Assembly: GCA_002270465.1 (NCBI GenBank)
Contig: NQOF01000002.1
Coordinates: 496,001 to 560,000, forward strand
Length of the DNA: 64,000 nucleotides
Direction of reading: 5' to 3'
Source: Blautia hominis
Lineage (GTDB): Bacteria; Bacillota; Clostridia; Lachnospirales; Lachnospiraceae
The position numbers were made by a program, and so were the translations under genes. Positions within the stretch are counted from its first letter, which is position 1; the number at the start of each line of letters is the position of its first letter. The notes under the pieces were generated by a model. That model did not search any database, had not been told where the DNA came from, and was given only the letters and a program-made list of their open reading frames with translations. Shown here piece after piece: positions 43,448-52,662 of the stretch.

Positions 43448-46400
43448 ATGGAAGAGAGAGCACAAGAGAAAAAAGACATCAGGGAATTTCTGCCATTGTC
43501 AAACAGCCAGCAAAATATCTGGAATCTGGAGATGGCCCACCCGGGTACGCCAATCAATACCATATGTACCGTACTGCGCATTGACGGTAATTTTCATGTG
43601 GAGTATCTGCAGGAATGTATCCGGCTTTGCTATGAGGACTATCCGGTTCTGCGTACCAGGATCACACGGAGGGAGGGGAAGGCCTGCCAGTACATTGATC
43701 CGCATATTCCCGGGAACGCTCCGTTTCTGGATTTTTCCAGGACGAATAAAAAAGGTGCGGATATCTGGGATGTGTCCGTAGCCCGGGAGCACATTACACT
43801 TTTGGATTCCCCCCTTTGTCAGATGATACTTTTCAAGAGAGCGGAAAATACCGGCGGAATCCTCACGAAAGTGCATCATATCATTGCGGACGCCTGGTCC
43901 CAGACCGTTGTGACCAACAGGATCATCCACAACTATTTCCGCATGTTAAGGGGTGAGGCGCCGCTTAAAGAGCCTATGCCGGACTATGCACTGCATATTG
44001 AACAGGAGAACAGATATCTAGCCTCAAAAAGCTTTGCCCGTGACAAGGAATATTGGAAGGCTATGTTAAAGGATATCCATCCGGCAGAAGCAAAAGAGCA
44101 CCCCTATGCACAGGTGAGTCCTGTGGGGATCCGAAGGTCTTTTGCAGTCTCCAATCGTATGAACCGTATGATCGCAGGTTTCTGCAGGGAAAAGAAAGTG
44201 TCTCCCTTTGCGGTATTTTATATGGCTTTGGCTATTTATCTGCGCAGGATCAAAGGGCAGGAGAGATTCTGTATCGGCGTGCCCACCATCAACCGCCTGA
44301 ATTTCAAGGAGAAACAGATGGCCGGCATGTTTGTAAATACCCTGCCTTTTGTAAATGAGCTGGATGCGTCCATATCCTTCCGGGAATTTAATGAAAAGCT
44401 GCAGACAGACTGGTATCAGCTTCTCTATCACCAGAGAATGCCGTTCCAGGAGATAAAGAAAATGGCAGCGGGAAATCATGAAGGGGCAGCACCGGACCAG
44501 CTCTTTGGGATTGTGCTGTCTTATCAGAACGGACAGATCCATCATCTGCAGGGGGCACAGGTAACTCTGGAAGGGCGCTGGCTCTACAGCGGCTACCAGG
44601 CGGAGCCTCTGTGCATTCATCTGAGCAGCAGGGATGAGGATAACCGGTTTCAGGTGGATTACGATTACCAGACACAGCTTTTTTCCGAACGTGAGATCAT
44701 GACTCTGCATCAGCACCTGGTGGACATTCTGCACAGTGCGCTGCTGCATCCTGATACCCCCATAAAAGAGCTCTCTGTCATCAGTGAGGAGGAAGAAGAA
44801 CGTCTTATTTTTGATTTCAACCAGACAGACACCTGGTACCCAAAGAAGCAGAATATAGCAGAACTCCTGCGGGAACAGGCTGTTATGAACCCGAAGAGGG
44901 CAGCGGTCATATTCCGAAATAAGAGGCTTACTTATGAGAGACTCGTAAAAGAAGCAGACGCACTGGCAGGAAACATAGCGCATTATTGTTCTGAAGGCGG
45001 AAAAAATATAGCCGTCCTGATGGATCGCAGCGACAGGCTTCTGGTTGTTATGGCTGCTGTGGCATTTTCAGGAAATGCCTGGTTGCTCATAGACTGCAGC
45101 CAGCCGGCAGCGCGCATCCGTGAACTGCTGGAGGGCAGCCACGCAGCTCTTGTGATCTCAGACAGGACAGCAGAGAACGCCGGTTCCGCTATACCGGTTT
45201 TCACGGAGGAAGAGCTTTTAAAGGGGCCGAGTACTGCCTGTGCTTGTGCGGGACCGGATGACCTGGCTTATCTCGTCTATACATCCGGAAGTACGGGAAA
45301 TCCAAAAGCTGTGGAGGTGGAACAGCACAGTGTACTGAATCTGGCGGCTATTATGGCGCCGCTCTATCCAAAGGGGGCAGTGCTGTCCATCTGTAATGTT
45401 GGCTTTGACGCTTTTTTGCTGGAGAGTATCAGTGCACTGCTGAATGGCAGGACCGTTGTGATGGCTGAGGAGGCGGCATGTAATGTGCCGGCAAGGCTGG
45501 CGGAGCTGATCCATGGGTATGATGCCGGATTTATGGCCCTGACCCCCTCCAGGCTGCTGGAATATCTGAAGGATCCGGGGTTTGGAAAGGCTTTGTCCCA
45601 TATAGAGTGCATTGTGTGCGGTGGGGAGAATATGCCGCCGGAGCTTTATCATGCTCTGCGGTTCTGTTCCTCCGTGCAGTTATACAATCAGTATGGTCCC
45701 TCTGAAGCTGCTGTGGCGGTGAGCCACAGTGCGGTCACGGGAAATGAAATGATCTCCATTGGAAAGCCTCTCGGCAACTGCCGGATATATATACTGGATG
45801 AATCCATGCGTCCCCTTCCTGTGGGTGCAGCAGGTGAACTTTATATTGGGGGAGACTGCCTGGCTCGGGGATATCACGGGGATGAGGAGCTGACGCGGAA
45901 GAAATTTGTGGGAGATCCCTATATTCCGGGGGAGCGGCTGTATCGGACCGGAGATATGGGATACTGGACACAGGACGGAGAGATTATATTTACAGGCAGA
46001 AAAGACGGCCAGTTGAAGATCCTGGGACATAGATTGGAACCTGCGGAGATAGAAGAAAAACTGGTTTCACATCCCAAAGTGGATATGGCTGCTGTGAAAG
46101 CCTTTGATAATCTTCTGGTGGCATATTATACGTCAAAAGAGGGGCTTGACGGTGAGGAACTTCTTTCTTATGCGGCAATCTACCTTCCAAGATACCAGGT
46201 GCCCGCCATGGCAGTCCGGCTGGATGAGATACCGATCACTGCCAACGGAAAAGTGGATCATAAAATGCTCCCCAAACCGTCTGTACCGGATGTCAGGGAG
46301 GCGCCTGCTGATGAGCTGGAGCGTAAGCTGCTGAGTATATGGAGAAGGTCTCTGCAGCAGCCGGATTTGAGTATCCACTCTGACTATTTTTTAAATGGCG

Positions 46401-49400
46401 GAGATTCTCTGAATGCGGTGGCTATGCTTACAGAAGTGGAGAGAGAATTTTCTGTTCTTCCTGAGCTGACCAGCCTGTATGCCTGCCGTACGGTGCGGCG
46501 ATTTGCGAATCTGCTGCGGGGCAGAGAGGCGGATGCGTCCGCTTTCCACACAGAGATACCGAAGGCCCCTGATGGAGATACTTATCCGCTGACAGCCGCC
46601 CAGAGAAGCTTCTACGTGCTGGAACAGACGGATGAGACAAAAACAGGATACCATATGCCCGGAATCTTTCTTGTCAAGGGGAATCTGGAGAGAGATACAC
46701 TTACCCGCGCGTTTCACAAGATCATCCGTGAAGATGAAACTTTCCGCACAGGATTTGAAATTATTGGTTCCGGCGTACAGGCCCGTGTTCACAGCCGGGT
46801 GGATTTTGAACTGGAGGAAGTGTCCGGCAATGATATAGAGGAAGCGGCAGGCAGATTTATCCGGCCTTTTCAGTTAGAAAGGCCCCCGCTTATGCGGGCG
46901 GGACTTTTTACGGATGGGGAGAACAAATATCTGCTTTTGGACATTCACCATATTATATCCGATGGCATGAGCAGTCAGCTTGTTTTTGAGAGGCTGCACA
47001 GAGCATGCCTGCAGGAGGAAACAGTGATGCCGGATACTACATACAGGGATTATGCCTGGTGGGTGGAGAAAAGACCGGCAAAACTGCAGAAGCGGCAGGA
47101 AGATTACTGGAGAACAAAACTTTCCGGGAACAGGGAGGAACTTTGTCTTCCGACAGACAGGACACGCCCCGGTGTGTTTGACGGGCGGGGGGCCAGATAT
47201 TATTTCCATATGCCAAAAGAGATGGAGGAAGCAGGACGCAAATTCTGCGCCCAGCAGCAGGTGACACCTTACATGCTGCTTCTGTCCGCATTCGGCATAC
47301 TGCTTTTTGGTGTGTGCGGGCAGGAAAAAATCGTGGTGGGAACACCCGTTTCCGGCAGGCGGCACGGAGACTTGAGCAGGGTGACAGGTGTGTTTGTGAA
47401 TACGCTTCCCGTCTTTTTGGAGCCGGAGAGGAAGAAAAATTATCTGGAGTACCTGCAACGGGTGCGGGAGCGGGTCCTGGAGATGTTAGACAATCAGGAT
47501 ACACCCCTTGAAGATATCGTAGCCATGTCGGATGCTGAGCACAACAGGGACAAAAATCCCTTGTACCAGGTGCTCTTTTCCCTGACTGCGGCACAGACGA
47601 AAAATCTGCCTTTGGGAAATGCAAAGCTGTCTATGGTGCAGATGGAAGAGGTATCCGTGAAGATGGACCTCCATCTTGAAGTGGTACAAAGTGAAGAGGA
47701 AAGCCGTTTTTGTTTTGAATATGCAAAGGCCCTTTTTGACCGTGAGACCATTGAATTTTACAGCCGCTGCTATTTGGAAATTTTAAGGCAGATTCTTGAA
47801 CTGCCCCACCGGGAGATCGGAAATTTAAGTCTGCTGGAGCCGGGGGACAGGATCCGCCTTTTAGAGGAGCCGAATTATGTGAGAATGCCTTATGACGGTA
47901 CCTTTATTGACCAGATGATTGACAGGCAGGCACGCCTTTATCCATCCCGCACGGCTGTGTGCTGGGGGGAGGGAAAGACCTATACATTCGGAGAATTAAA
48001 AGAGAGATCAGATGGACTGGCGGCTTTTCTCATAAGCAGAGATATCCGGCCGAAAGACCGGGTGGCGTTTCTTTTGCGGCGGGATGGGGATATGCCGGCA
48101 GTTATGCTGGGGATCTTAAAAGCCGGTGCGGTTTATCTTCCTTTGGACCCGGAACTCCCTTCACAACGCATTTGCTATATGCTGGAGAATGCCGGGGTAA
48201 AGCTGCTTCTGTGCAGTGAAGGGATCCGGCTGCCGGAGGAGATACCCTGTCCGGCATTGTCCCCTGTCTTTGACGGGAATAAGGAAAAACTTCCTGTAAA
48301 GGGACGAGGCAATGGGGATGTACTGAATGTTATCTATACTTCCGGGACGACCGGGCAGCCCAAAGGGGTAATGATGGTGCACAAGGCAGTCTCCAACCTG
48401 GCTGCGCATGCAGATGTGATCCTGGGAAAGGAGAACAGCTGTGTGCTCTGTGCTTCCAACTGTGTTTTTGATGTATTCACAATTGAAACTCTTCTGGCTC
48501 TTGCGCGGGGCAGGCGTGTCAGTGTTGCAGACGAGGAGGAAATGCTGCTCCCCTGGAAAATGGCGGAGAGAATAAGGCGGGACGGCGCGTCAGTGCTTCA
48601 GCTCACACCTTCCAGGATACAGATGTGTCTGCAGGATGCTTCCTTTGCAGAGGTTCTCGGACAGGTGGAAGTGCTGATCCTCATGGGGGAACCGTGGACT
48701 TTGGCGCAAAAAGAGAGAATCAGGGCGCTGACAAATGCCAGGATTTTTAATATATACGGCCCTACAGAGACATCCGTTTATAATTGCCAGGGAGACATTA
48801 CAGACGATAATGCCATCCATATAGGAAAACCCATCGGCAACTGCCGTTATTATCTGCTGGATAAGGAGATGCGGCAGGTAATGCCAACAGGGATAGGTGA
48901 GATCTACATAGCGGGCGAATGTCTTGCGAAGGGGTACATCAACAGAGATGATCTTACAGAACAGGCATTTTTACCGGACCCTTTCTTTCCGGGAGAGCGG
49001 ATGTACAAAACAGGAGATTTGGGACGGCTTCGGGCCGACGGAACCTGGCAGTGCCTTGGGAGAGTGGATGCCCAGTTAAAACTTAATGGGCACAGAATGG
49101 AACCGGAGGAGATAGAGGCCCAGATCCTGCAGTCGGGTCTTGCAAAAGAGGCGGTGGTAGTACCTGTTAAACGGGAGGATACGGTACTCTCCCTCTGTGC
49201 TTTTGCAGTGCCCAAAGGGGATTTTTCGGAAGAGAATGTGAGAAAATACCTGGCGCAGAAACTTCCTGAGTATATGGTGCCGGCTCAAGTAAAGACCATA
49301 GCGCAGATGCCCCGCACATCCAGCGGAAAAGTGGACAGGAAAGTGTTGGAGCGGCAAGCGCTTCAGACGGCCGTGACGCCTGTAACGGGTAAGGAGGAGC

Positions 49401-50794
49401 AGGAAAGGCCATCAAGGCAAGAGCCGTCCGGGGCAGACCTTACGCCTAAGGATATCTGGCGTGAAGTCCTGGGTAAAGAGCCGGATATGGAGAAGAGTTT
49501 TTTTGTGCAGGGCGGAACCTCACTGACTGCCATTGTAGTGCTGAGTCACTATTACAGCCAGCACTGGGATTTTTCACTTAATGATTTTTACCGGCACCCT
49601 GCGCTTTGGGAACAGATACAGATGATCGGAAAAAAAGAAACTTATATATCTGCCGGCAATGAGGGAGCATGTCAGCGGGAAGCAGAAGATCGTCTCCCGA
49701 GATATGTCTGCAGTCTTTCAATAAAGGCGGAGACAGGCTGCAATCTGCTGCTGACAGGGGCCACCGGCTATCTTGGTGCGCATCTTCTGCGGGAACTGGC
49801 AGCGGACGGGCAGAAAACCATATATTGTCTGTTAAGAAAGGGCGGAGATACCAGGCTGGATCAGGTACTTGCTTTCTATTTTGGAAAGAACTGCGCGGAC
49901 AGAATAAGAAGACAGACCAGAATACTGGAGGGAGATATCACCCTTCCGGATCTGGGCCTTAAAGGAGCAGTCTATGAGGATCTGAAGGATACCATAGACA
50001 CGGTGATCCACGCGGCAGCGGATGTCCGTCATTATGCGCCCATGGAGGAACTGCTTTTGACGAACCTGGAAGGGACGGAGCATATGCTTTCCCTGGCAGA
50101 GAAGGCGGATGCGCTGTTTATCCATATCTCAACCGTCAGTGTGGCGGGAGAATTTTTAAAGAAAGCGCCGGAACTCGCTGCAGTATTTTCTGAGCGGGAT
50201 TTGGATATGGGGCAGAATTGGGAAGAAAATCCGTATGTTAGGAGTAAGATCCTGGCGGAGGCTTGTGTCTGCCGGGCCATGGACAGGGGACTGAGAGCCG
50301 GTATTTTCCGAGTGGGACGTCTCGTTGGCAGAAAAAGCGACGGTGTGTTCCAGATCAATCCGGAGACGAACGCATTTTACCGCCTTGTGAAAGGCGTCCT
50401 GGAACTGAAGCTGATGCCGGAAACGTTTCATCAGATACTTCTGGAGATCACACCGGTTGACCAGTGTGCCCAGGCAATCCTAAGGCTCATGGGACAGCCG
50501 GGAGGCTCCTGGCATATGGCAAACCCGGACCAGGTGTCATTGGCTGCTCTTTTTGAGGAATGCGGAGGGGTGGAATGCGCCTCCGAACAAGTTTTTGAAG
50601 ACCGTCTGAGAACGCAGGCGGCTATGGGCGACTCTCCATATATCCAGGCGGCAGCAGAGGCTTATTTTTCCGGCAGGCTGCAGAGAACCACCATATATGT
50701 GGATGCAAGAAGGACTGTATGTGAATTAAAGCGTATGCAGTTTGATTGGGAGAGAACAGATTTATACCAGGCAGTACGTTGTTTTAAAAGCTGA
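43448..50794 (+). CDS. Nonribosomal peptide synthetase, C-A-T-C-A-T-R
   Basis: The 2448-residue enzyme starts at an ATG with GGAGGAAAAGGG upstream. C1 runs over about 10-440 (HHIIADAW from H143), A1 about 470-975 (YTSGSTGNPK at 611; ANGKVDHK), T1 has Ser987 in GGDSL, C2 about 1055-1490 (HHIISDG from H1167), A2 about 1500-1985 (YTSGTTGQPK at 1630; SSGKVDRK), T2 has Ser2025 in GGTSL, and R about 2095-2448. The R domain has GATGYLG (G2104), Thr2229 in ISTVSVAG and Tyr2263/Lys2267 in YVRSK, i.e. an intact NADPH thioester reductase. No epimerase or thioesterase is present. The starter C domain suggests an acyl donor, and the acyl ligase and ACP downstream fit this. The inferred product is an N-acyl dipeptide aldehyde. 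Residue choice is unknown. Confidence 0.96.
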   Translation: MEERAQEKKDIREFLPLSNSQQNIWNLEMAHPGTPINTICTVLRIDGNFHVEYLQECIRLCYEDYPVLRTRITRREGKACQYIDPHIPGNAPFLDFSRTNKKGADIWDVSVAREHITLLDSPLCQMILFKRAENTGGILTKVHHIIADAWSQTVVTNRIIHNYFRMLRGEAPLKEPMPDYALHIEQENRYLASKSFARDKEYWKAMLKDIHPAEAKEHPYAQVSPVGIRRSFAVSNRMNRMIAGFCREKKVSPFAVFYMALAIYLRRIKGQERFCIGVPTINRLNFKEKQMAGMFVNTLPFVNELDASISFREFNEKLQTDWYQLLYHQRMPFQEIKKMAAGNHEGAAPDQLFGIVLSYQNGQIHHLQGAQVTLEGRWLYSGYQAEPLCIHLSSRDEDNRFQVDYDYQTQLFSEREIMTLHQHLVDILHSALLHPDTPIKELSVISEEEEERLIFDFNQTDTWYPKKQNIAELLREQAVMNPKRAAVIFRNKRLTYERLVKEADALAGNIAHYCSEGGKNIAVLMDRSDRLLVVMAAVAFSGNAWLLIDCSQPAARIRELLEGSHAALVISDRTAENAGSAIPVFTEEELLKGPSTACACAGPDDLAYLVYTSGSTGNPKAVEVEQHSVLNLAAIMAPLYPKGAVLSICNVGFDAFLLESISALLNGRTVVMAEEAACNVPARLAELIHGYDAGFMALTPSRLLEYLKDPGFGKALSHIECIVCGGENMPPELYHALRFCSSVQLYNQYGPSEAAVAVSHSAVTGNEMISIGKPLGNCRIYILDESMRPLPVGAAGELYIGGDCLARGYHGDEELTRKKFVGDPYIPGERLYRTGDMGYWTQDGEIIFTGRKDGQLKILGHRLEPAEIEEKLVSHPKVDMAAVKAFDNLLVAYYTSKEGLDGEELLSYAAIYLPRYQVPAMAVRLDEIPITANGKVDHKMLPKPSVPDVREAPADELERKLLSIWRRSLQQPDLSIHSDYFLNGGDSLNAVAMLTEVEREFSVLPELTSLYACRTVRRFANLLRGREADASAFHTEIPKAPDGDTYPLTAAQRSFYVLEQTDETKTGYHMPGIFLVKGNLERDTLTRAFHKIIREDETFRTGFEIIGSGVQARVHSRVDFELEEVSGNDIEEAAGRFIRPFQLERPPLMRAGLFTDGENKYLLLDIHHIISDGMSSQLVFERLHRACLQEETVMPDTTYRDYAWWVEKRPAKLQKRQEDYWRTKLSGNREELCLPTDRTRPGVFDGRGARYYFHMPKEMEEAGRKFCAQQQVTPYMLLLSAFGILLFGVCGQEKIVVGTPVSGRRHGDLSRVTGVFVNTLPVFLEPERKKNYLEYLQRVRERVLEMLDNQDTPLEDIVAMSDAEHNRDKNPLYQVLFSLTAAQTKNLPLGNAKLSMVQMEEVSVKMDLHLEVVQSEEESRFCFEYAKALFDRETIEFYSRCYLEILRQILELPHREIGNLSLLEPGDRIRLLEEPNYVRMPYDGTFIDQMIDRQARLYPSRTAVCWGEGKTYTFGELKERSDGLAAFLISRDIRPKDRVAFLLRRDGDMPAVMLGILKAGAVYLPLDPELPSQRICYMLENAGVKLLLCSEGIRLPEEIPCPALSPVFDGNKEKLPVKGRGNGDVLNVIYTSGTTGQPKGVMMVHKAVSNLAAHADVILGKENSCVLCASNCVFDVFTIETLLALARGRRVSVADEEEMLLPWKMAERIRRDGASVLQLTPSRIQMCLQDASFAEVLGQVEVLILMGEPWTLAQKERIRALTNARIFNIYGPTETSVYNCQGDITDDNAIHIGKPIGNCRYYLLDKEMRQVMPTGIGEIYIAGECLAKGYINRDDLTEQAFLPDPFFPGERMYKTGDLGRLRADGTWQCLGRVDAQLKLNGHRMEPEEIEAQILQSGLAKEAVVVPVKREDTVLSLCAFAVPKGDFSEENVRKYLAQKLPEYMVPAQVKTIAQMPRTSSGKVDRKVLERQALQTAVTPVTGKEEQERPSRQEPSGADLTPKDIWREVLGKEPDMEKSFFVQGGTSLTAIVVLSHYYSQHWDFSLNDFYRHPALWEQIQMIGKKETYISAGNEGACQREAEDRLPRYVCSLSIKAETGCNLLLTGATGYLGAHLLRELAADGQKTIYCLLRKGGDTRLDQVLAFYFGKNCADRIRRQTRILEGDITLPDLGLKGAVYEDLKDTIDTVIHAAADVRHYAPMEELLLTNLEGTEHMLSLAEKADALFIHISTVSVAGEFLKKAPELAAVFSERDLDMGQNWEENPYVRSKILAEACVCRAMDRGLRAGIFRVGRLVGRKSDGVFQINPETNAFYRLVKGVLELKLMPETFHQILLEITPVDQCAQAILRLMGQPGGSWHMANPDQVSLAALFEECGGVECASEQVFEDRLRTQAAMGDSPYIQAAAEAYFSGRLQRTTIYVDARRTVCELKRMQFDWERTDLYQAVRCFKS

Positions 50795-50814
50795 GAGGAA
50801 AGCAGGGAGATTTT

Positions 50815-52635
50815 ATGGAACGTATCATGACACATATGGTGGACGTGGCAGTCACGATCCTGATTTTCTTTCTTTACAGTTGTCTGAGAAAGGGTCGGCT
50901 GCCGCTTCTGCAGCGCCTCTATGTAGCGGCGTCAGCTTTTCTGCTTATCTGGCTTCTGGCGATAGCCGGGATCCTGGGAGGTGCTGACGGCAGTATCGGG
51001 GCGCTTACTGTACTGGATGCCGTCACTTGTTCAGCCTGCGCGCTGATGGTGGTTACGGTACTGCTTCTGACGGTGGCGTTTATCTATAATTATGAGAGCC
51101 TCCCGAGGCTGTTTTATTTTCTTTATATTCTGCCGGTGGCCACATCTGTCATTGTGTTTACCAATCCATGGCATCATCTGTTCTACCGGCAGTTTTCAAT
51201 TTACGCTTCGGAGGTAAAATTCGGGCCTCTATTTATTCTGTCAGGCAGCCAATATTATATTTACTGTATCCTGTCTATTGTGCTGGCTCTCAGGAATGGC
51301 ATTAGAATGAGAAATAAAGGTGCTGTGTGGCAGTCTGTTTTATTTGCCTGGGGGTTGATCGTGCCGGTGGGAGTCAACCTTCTGGCAACCTTGAAAATTG
51401 TGGATCTGTCTATTGCGGCTACGCCTATTGCATTTATGTTTACCATTATCTGCCATGGGATCGCTATTTACTACCTTAATTTTCTTAATATTAAACCGAT
51501 CGCCCTTCAGAATATCATTGACAATATTTCAGACGGTTATGTGATCATATCTTCGGAAAGTCAGATCATCAATATGAATGACGCCTTTCGGGAGGCCTTT
51601 GGTGAGAGTTACGGAATGAAAAACAATGCGTATCTGGACAGCCAGGTGGAAATTCTGGATGAGCAGAAAAGAGATGTGATCTACAATCTTTTAAGCTTTT
51701 TTGATATCTGCAGGCAGACCGTGAGTGTGATCACATATGAACAGGCTGTGATCAAAGAGGAAAGGAAGATCTATTACTCCGTGGAGCTGACACCTGTGTT
51801 CGGGAAGCGGAGAATGATGGGAGTTGTGGCTCTTTTCAAGGATGTGACGCGGGTGAAGGAGGAGATAAAGCAGCAGCAGCAGAAACTGAGCCAGGAGATG
51901 GAGCGGGAGCGTCTGGCGTCTCTGGGACAGATGATCGGAGGGATCTCCCACAATCTGAAGACCCCCATCATGTCTGTCTCAGGCAGTGCGGAATCTTTAG
52001 AGCGGCTGGTGGATGAGTATACGGCCAGTCTGGGAGATGAGGAAGTGACCGTAGAAGACCATAGAGAAATTGCAGAAGATATGAGAGAGTGGCTGGGGAA
52101 GATCAGGGAGAGCTGTGCCTATATGTCTGATATTATCACCACAGTGAAAGGACTGGCTACGAATATGAATACCAACAACATTGTGGAGTTTTCAGTGGAT
52201 GAGGTGTTCCGAAGAGTGTTTCTGCTGATGAAACACAGTCTGGCGAAGAACCGGTGTGTGCTGTCTATGGAGAACAAACTGCCCGGGGATGCAGTGTTGA
52301 AGGGGGATATCAACAATCTGGTCCAGGTGGTCAATAACCTGGTGGAGAATGCCATGGATGCCGTGAAGGGAGAGGGCGGGGAGATCACCCTCTGTGCCAA
52401 AAAACAGAACGGAAATATTCTGATCGCAGTGAAGGACAGCGGACCGGGGATCGCGCCGGAGGTTATGGACCGGCTGTTTCACTCCATGGTAACCACAAAA
52501 GGGGCAATGGGAACCGGCCTGGGACTATATAGTTCCGCAGGCCTGATCCGGGGTAAGTTCAGCGGCAGGATGTGGGCTGAGAATCGGCCGGAGGGCGGAG
52601 CCGCCTTCTACGTGGAACTCCCCCTGCAAAGTTAA
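50815..52635 (+). CDS. Seven-TM sensor histidine kinase with PAS domain
   Basis: A 606-residue kinase, 20 bases after the NRPS, with GCAGGGAG upstream. The first 230 residues hold seven hydrophobic helices, resembling the HisKA_7TM sensor module, so it is likely to sense a membrane-associated or external ligand. A PAS domain follows (about 240-355, IIDNISDGYVIISSESQIINMNDAFREAF), then the phosphoacceptor His379 in GGISHNLKTPI. The ATPase domain has VNNLVENAMDAV, DSGPGIAPEVMDRLF and GTGLGLYSS. Its partner is the next gene. Its position inside the NRPS operon suggests it senses the peptide product or a linked condition; this is inference. Confidence 0.92.
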   Translation: MERIMTHMVDVAVTILIFFLYSCLRKGRLPLLQRLYVAASAFLLIWLLAIAGILGGADGSIGALTVLDAVTCSACALMVVTVLLLTVAFIYNYESLPRLFYFLYILPVATSVIVFTNPWHHLFYRQFSIYASEVKFGPLFILSGSQYYIYCILSIVLALRNGIRMRNKGAVWQSVLFAWGLIVPVGVNLLATLKIVDLSIAATPIAFMFTIICHGIAIYYLNFLNIKPIALQNIIDNISDGYVIISSESQIINMNDAFREAFGESYGMKNNAYLDSQVEILDEQKRDVIYNLLSFFDICRQTVSVITYEQAVIKEERKIYYSVELTPVFGKRRMMGVVALFKDVTRVKEEIKQQQQKLSQEMERERLASLGQMIGGISHNLKTPIMSVSGSAESLERLVDEYTASLGDEEVTVEDHREIAEDMREWLGKIRESCAYMSDIITTVKGLATNMNTNNIVEFSVDEVFRRVFLLMKHSLAKNRCVLSMENKLPGDAVLKGDINNLVQVVNNLVENAMDAVKGEGGEITLCAKKQNGNILIAVKDSGPGIAPEVMDRLFHSMVTTKGAMGTGLGLYSSAGLIRGKFSGRMWAENRPEGGAAFYVELPLQS

Positions 52636-52662
52636 AAGAAAAAGATTATTTGAGGTGAAGGT

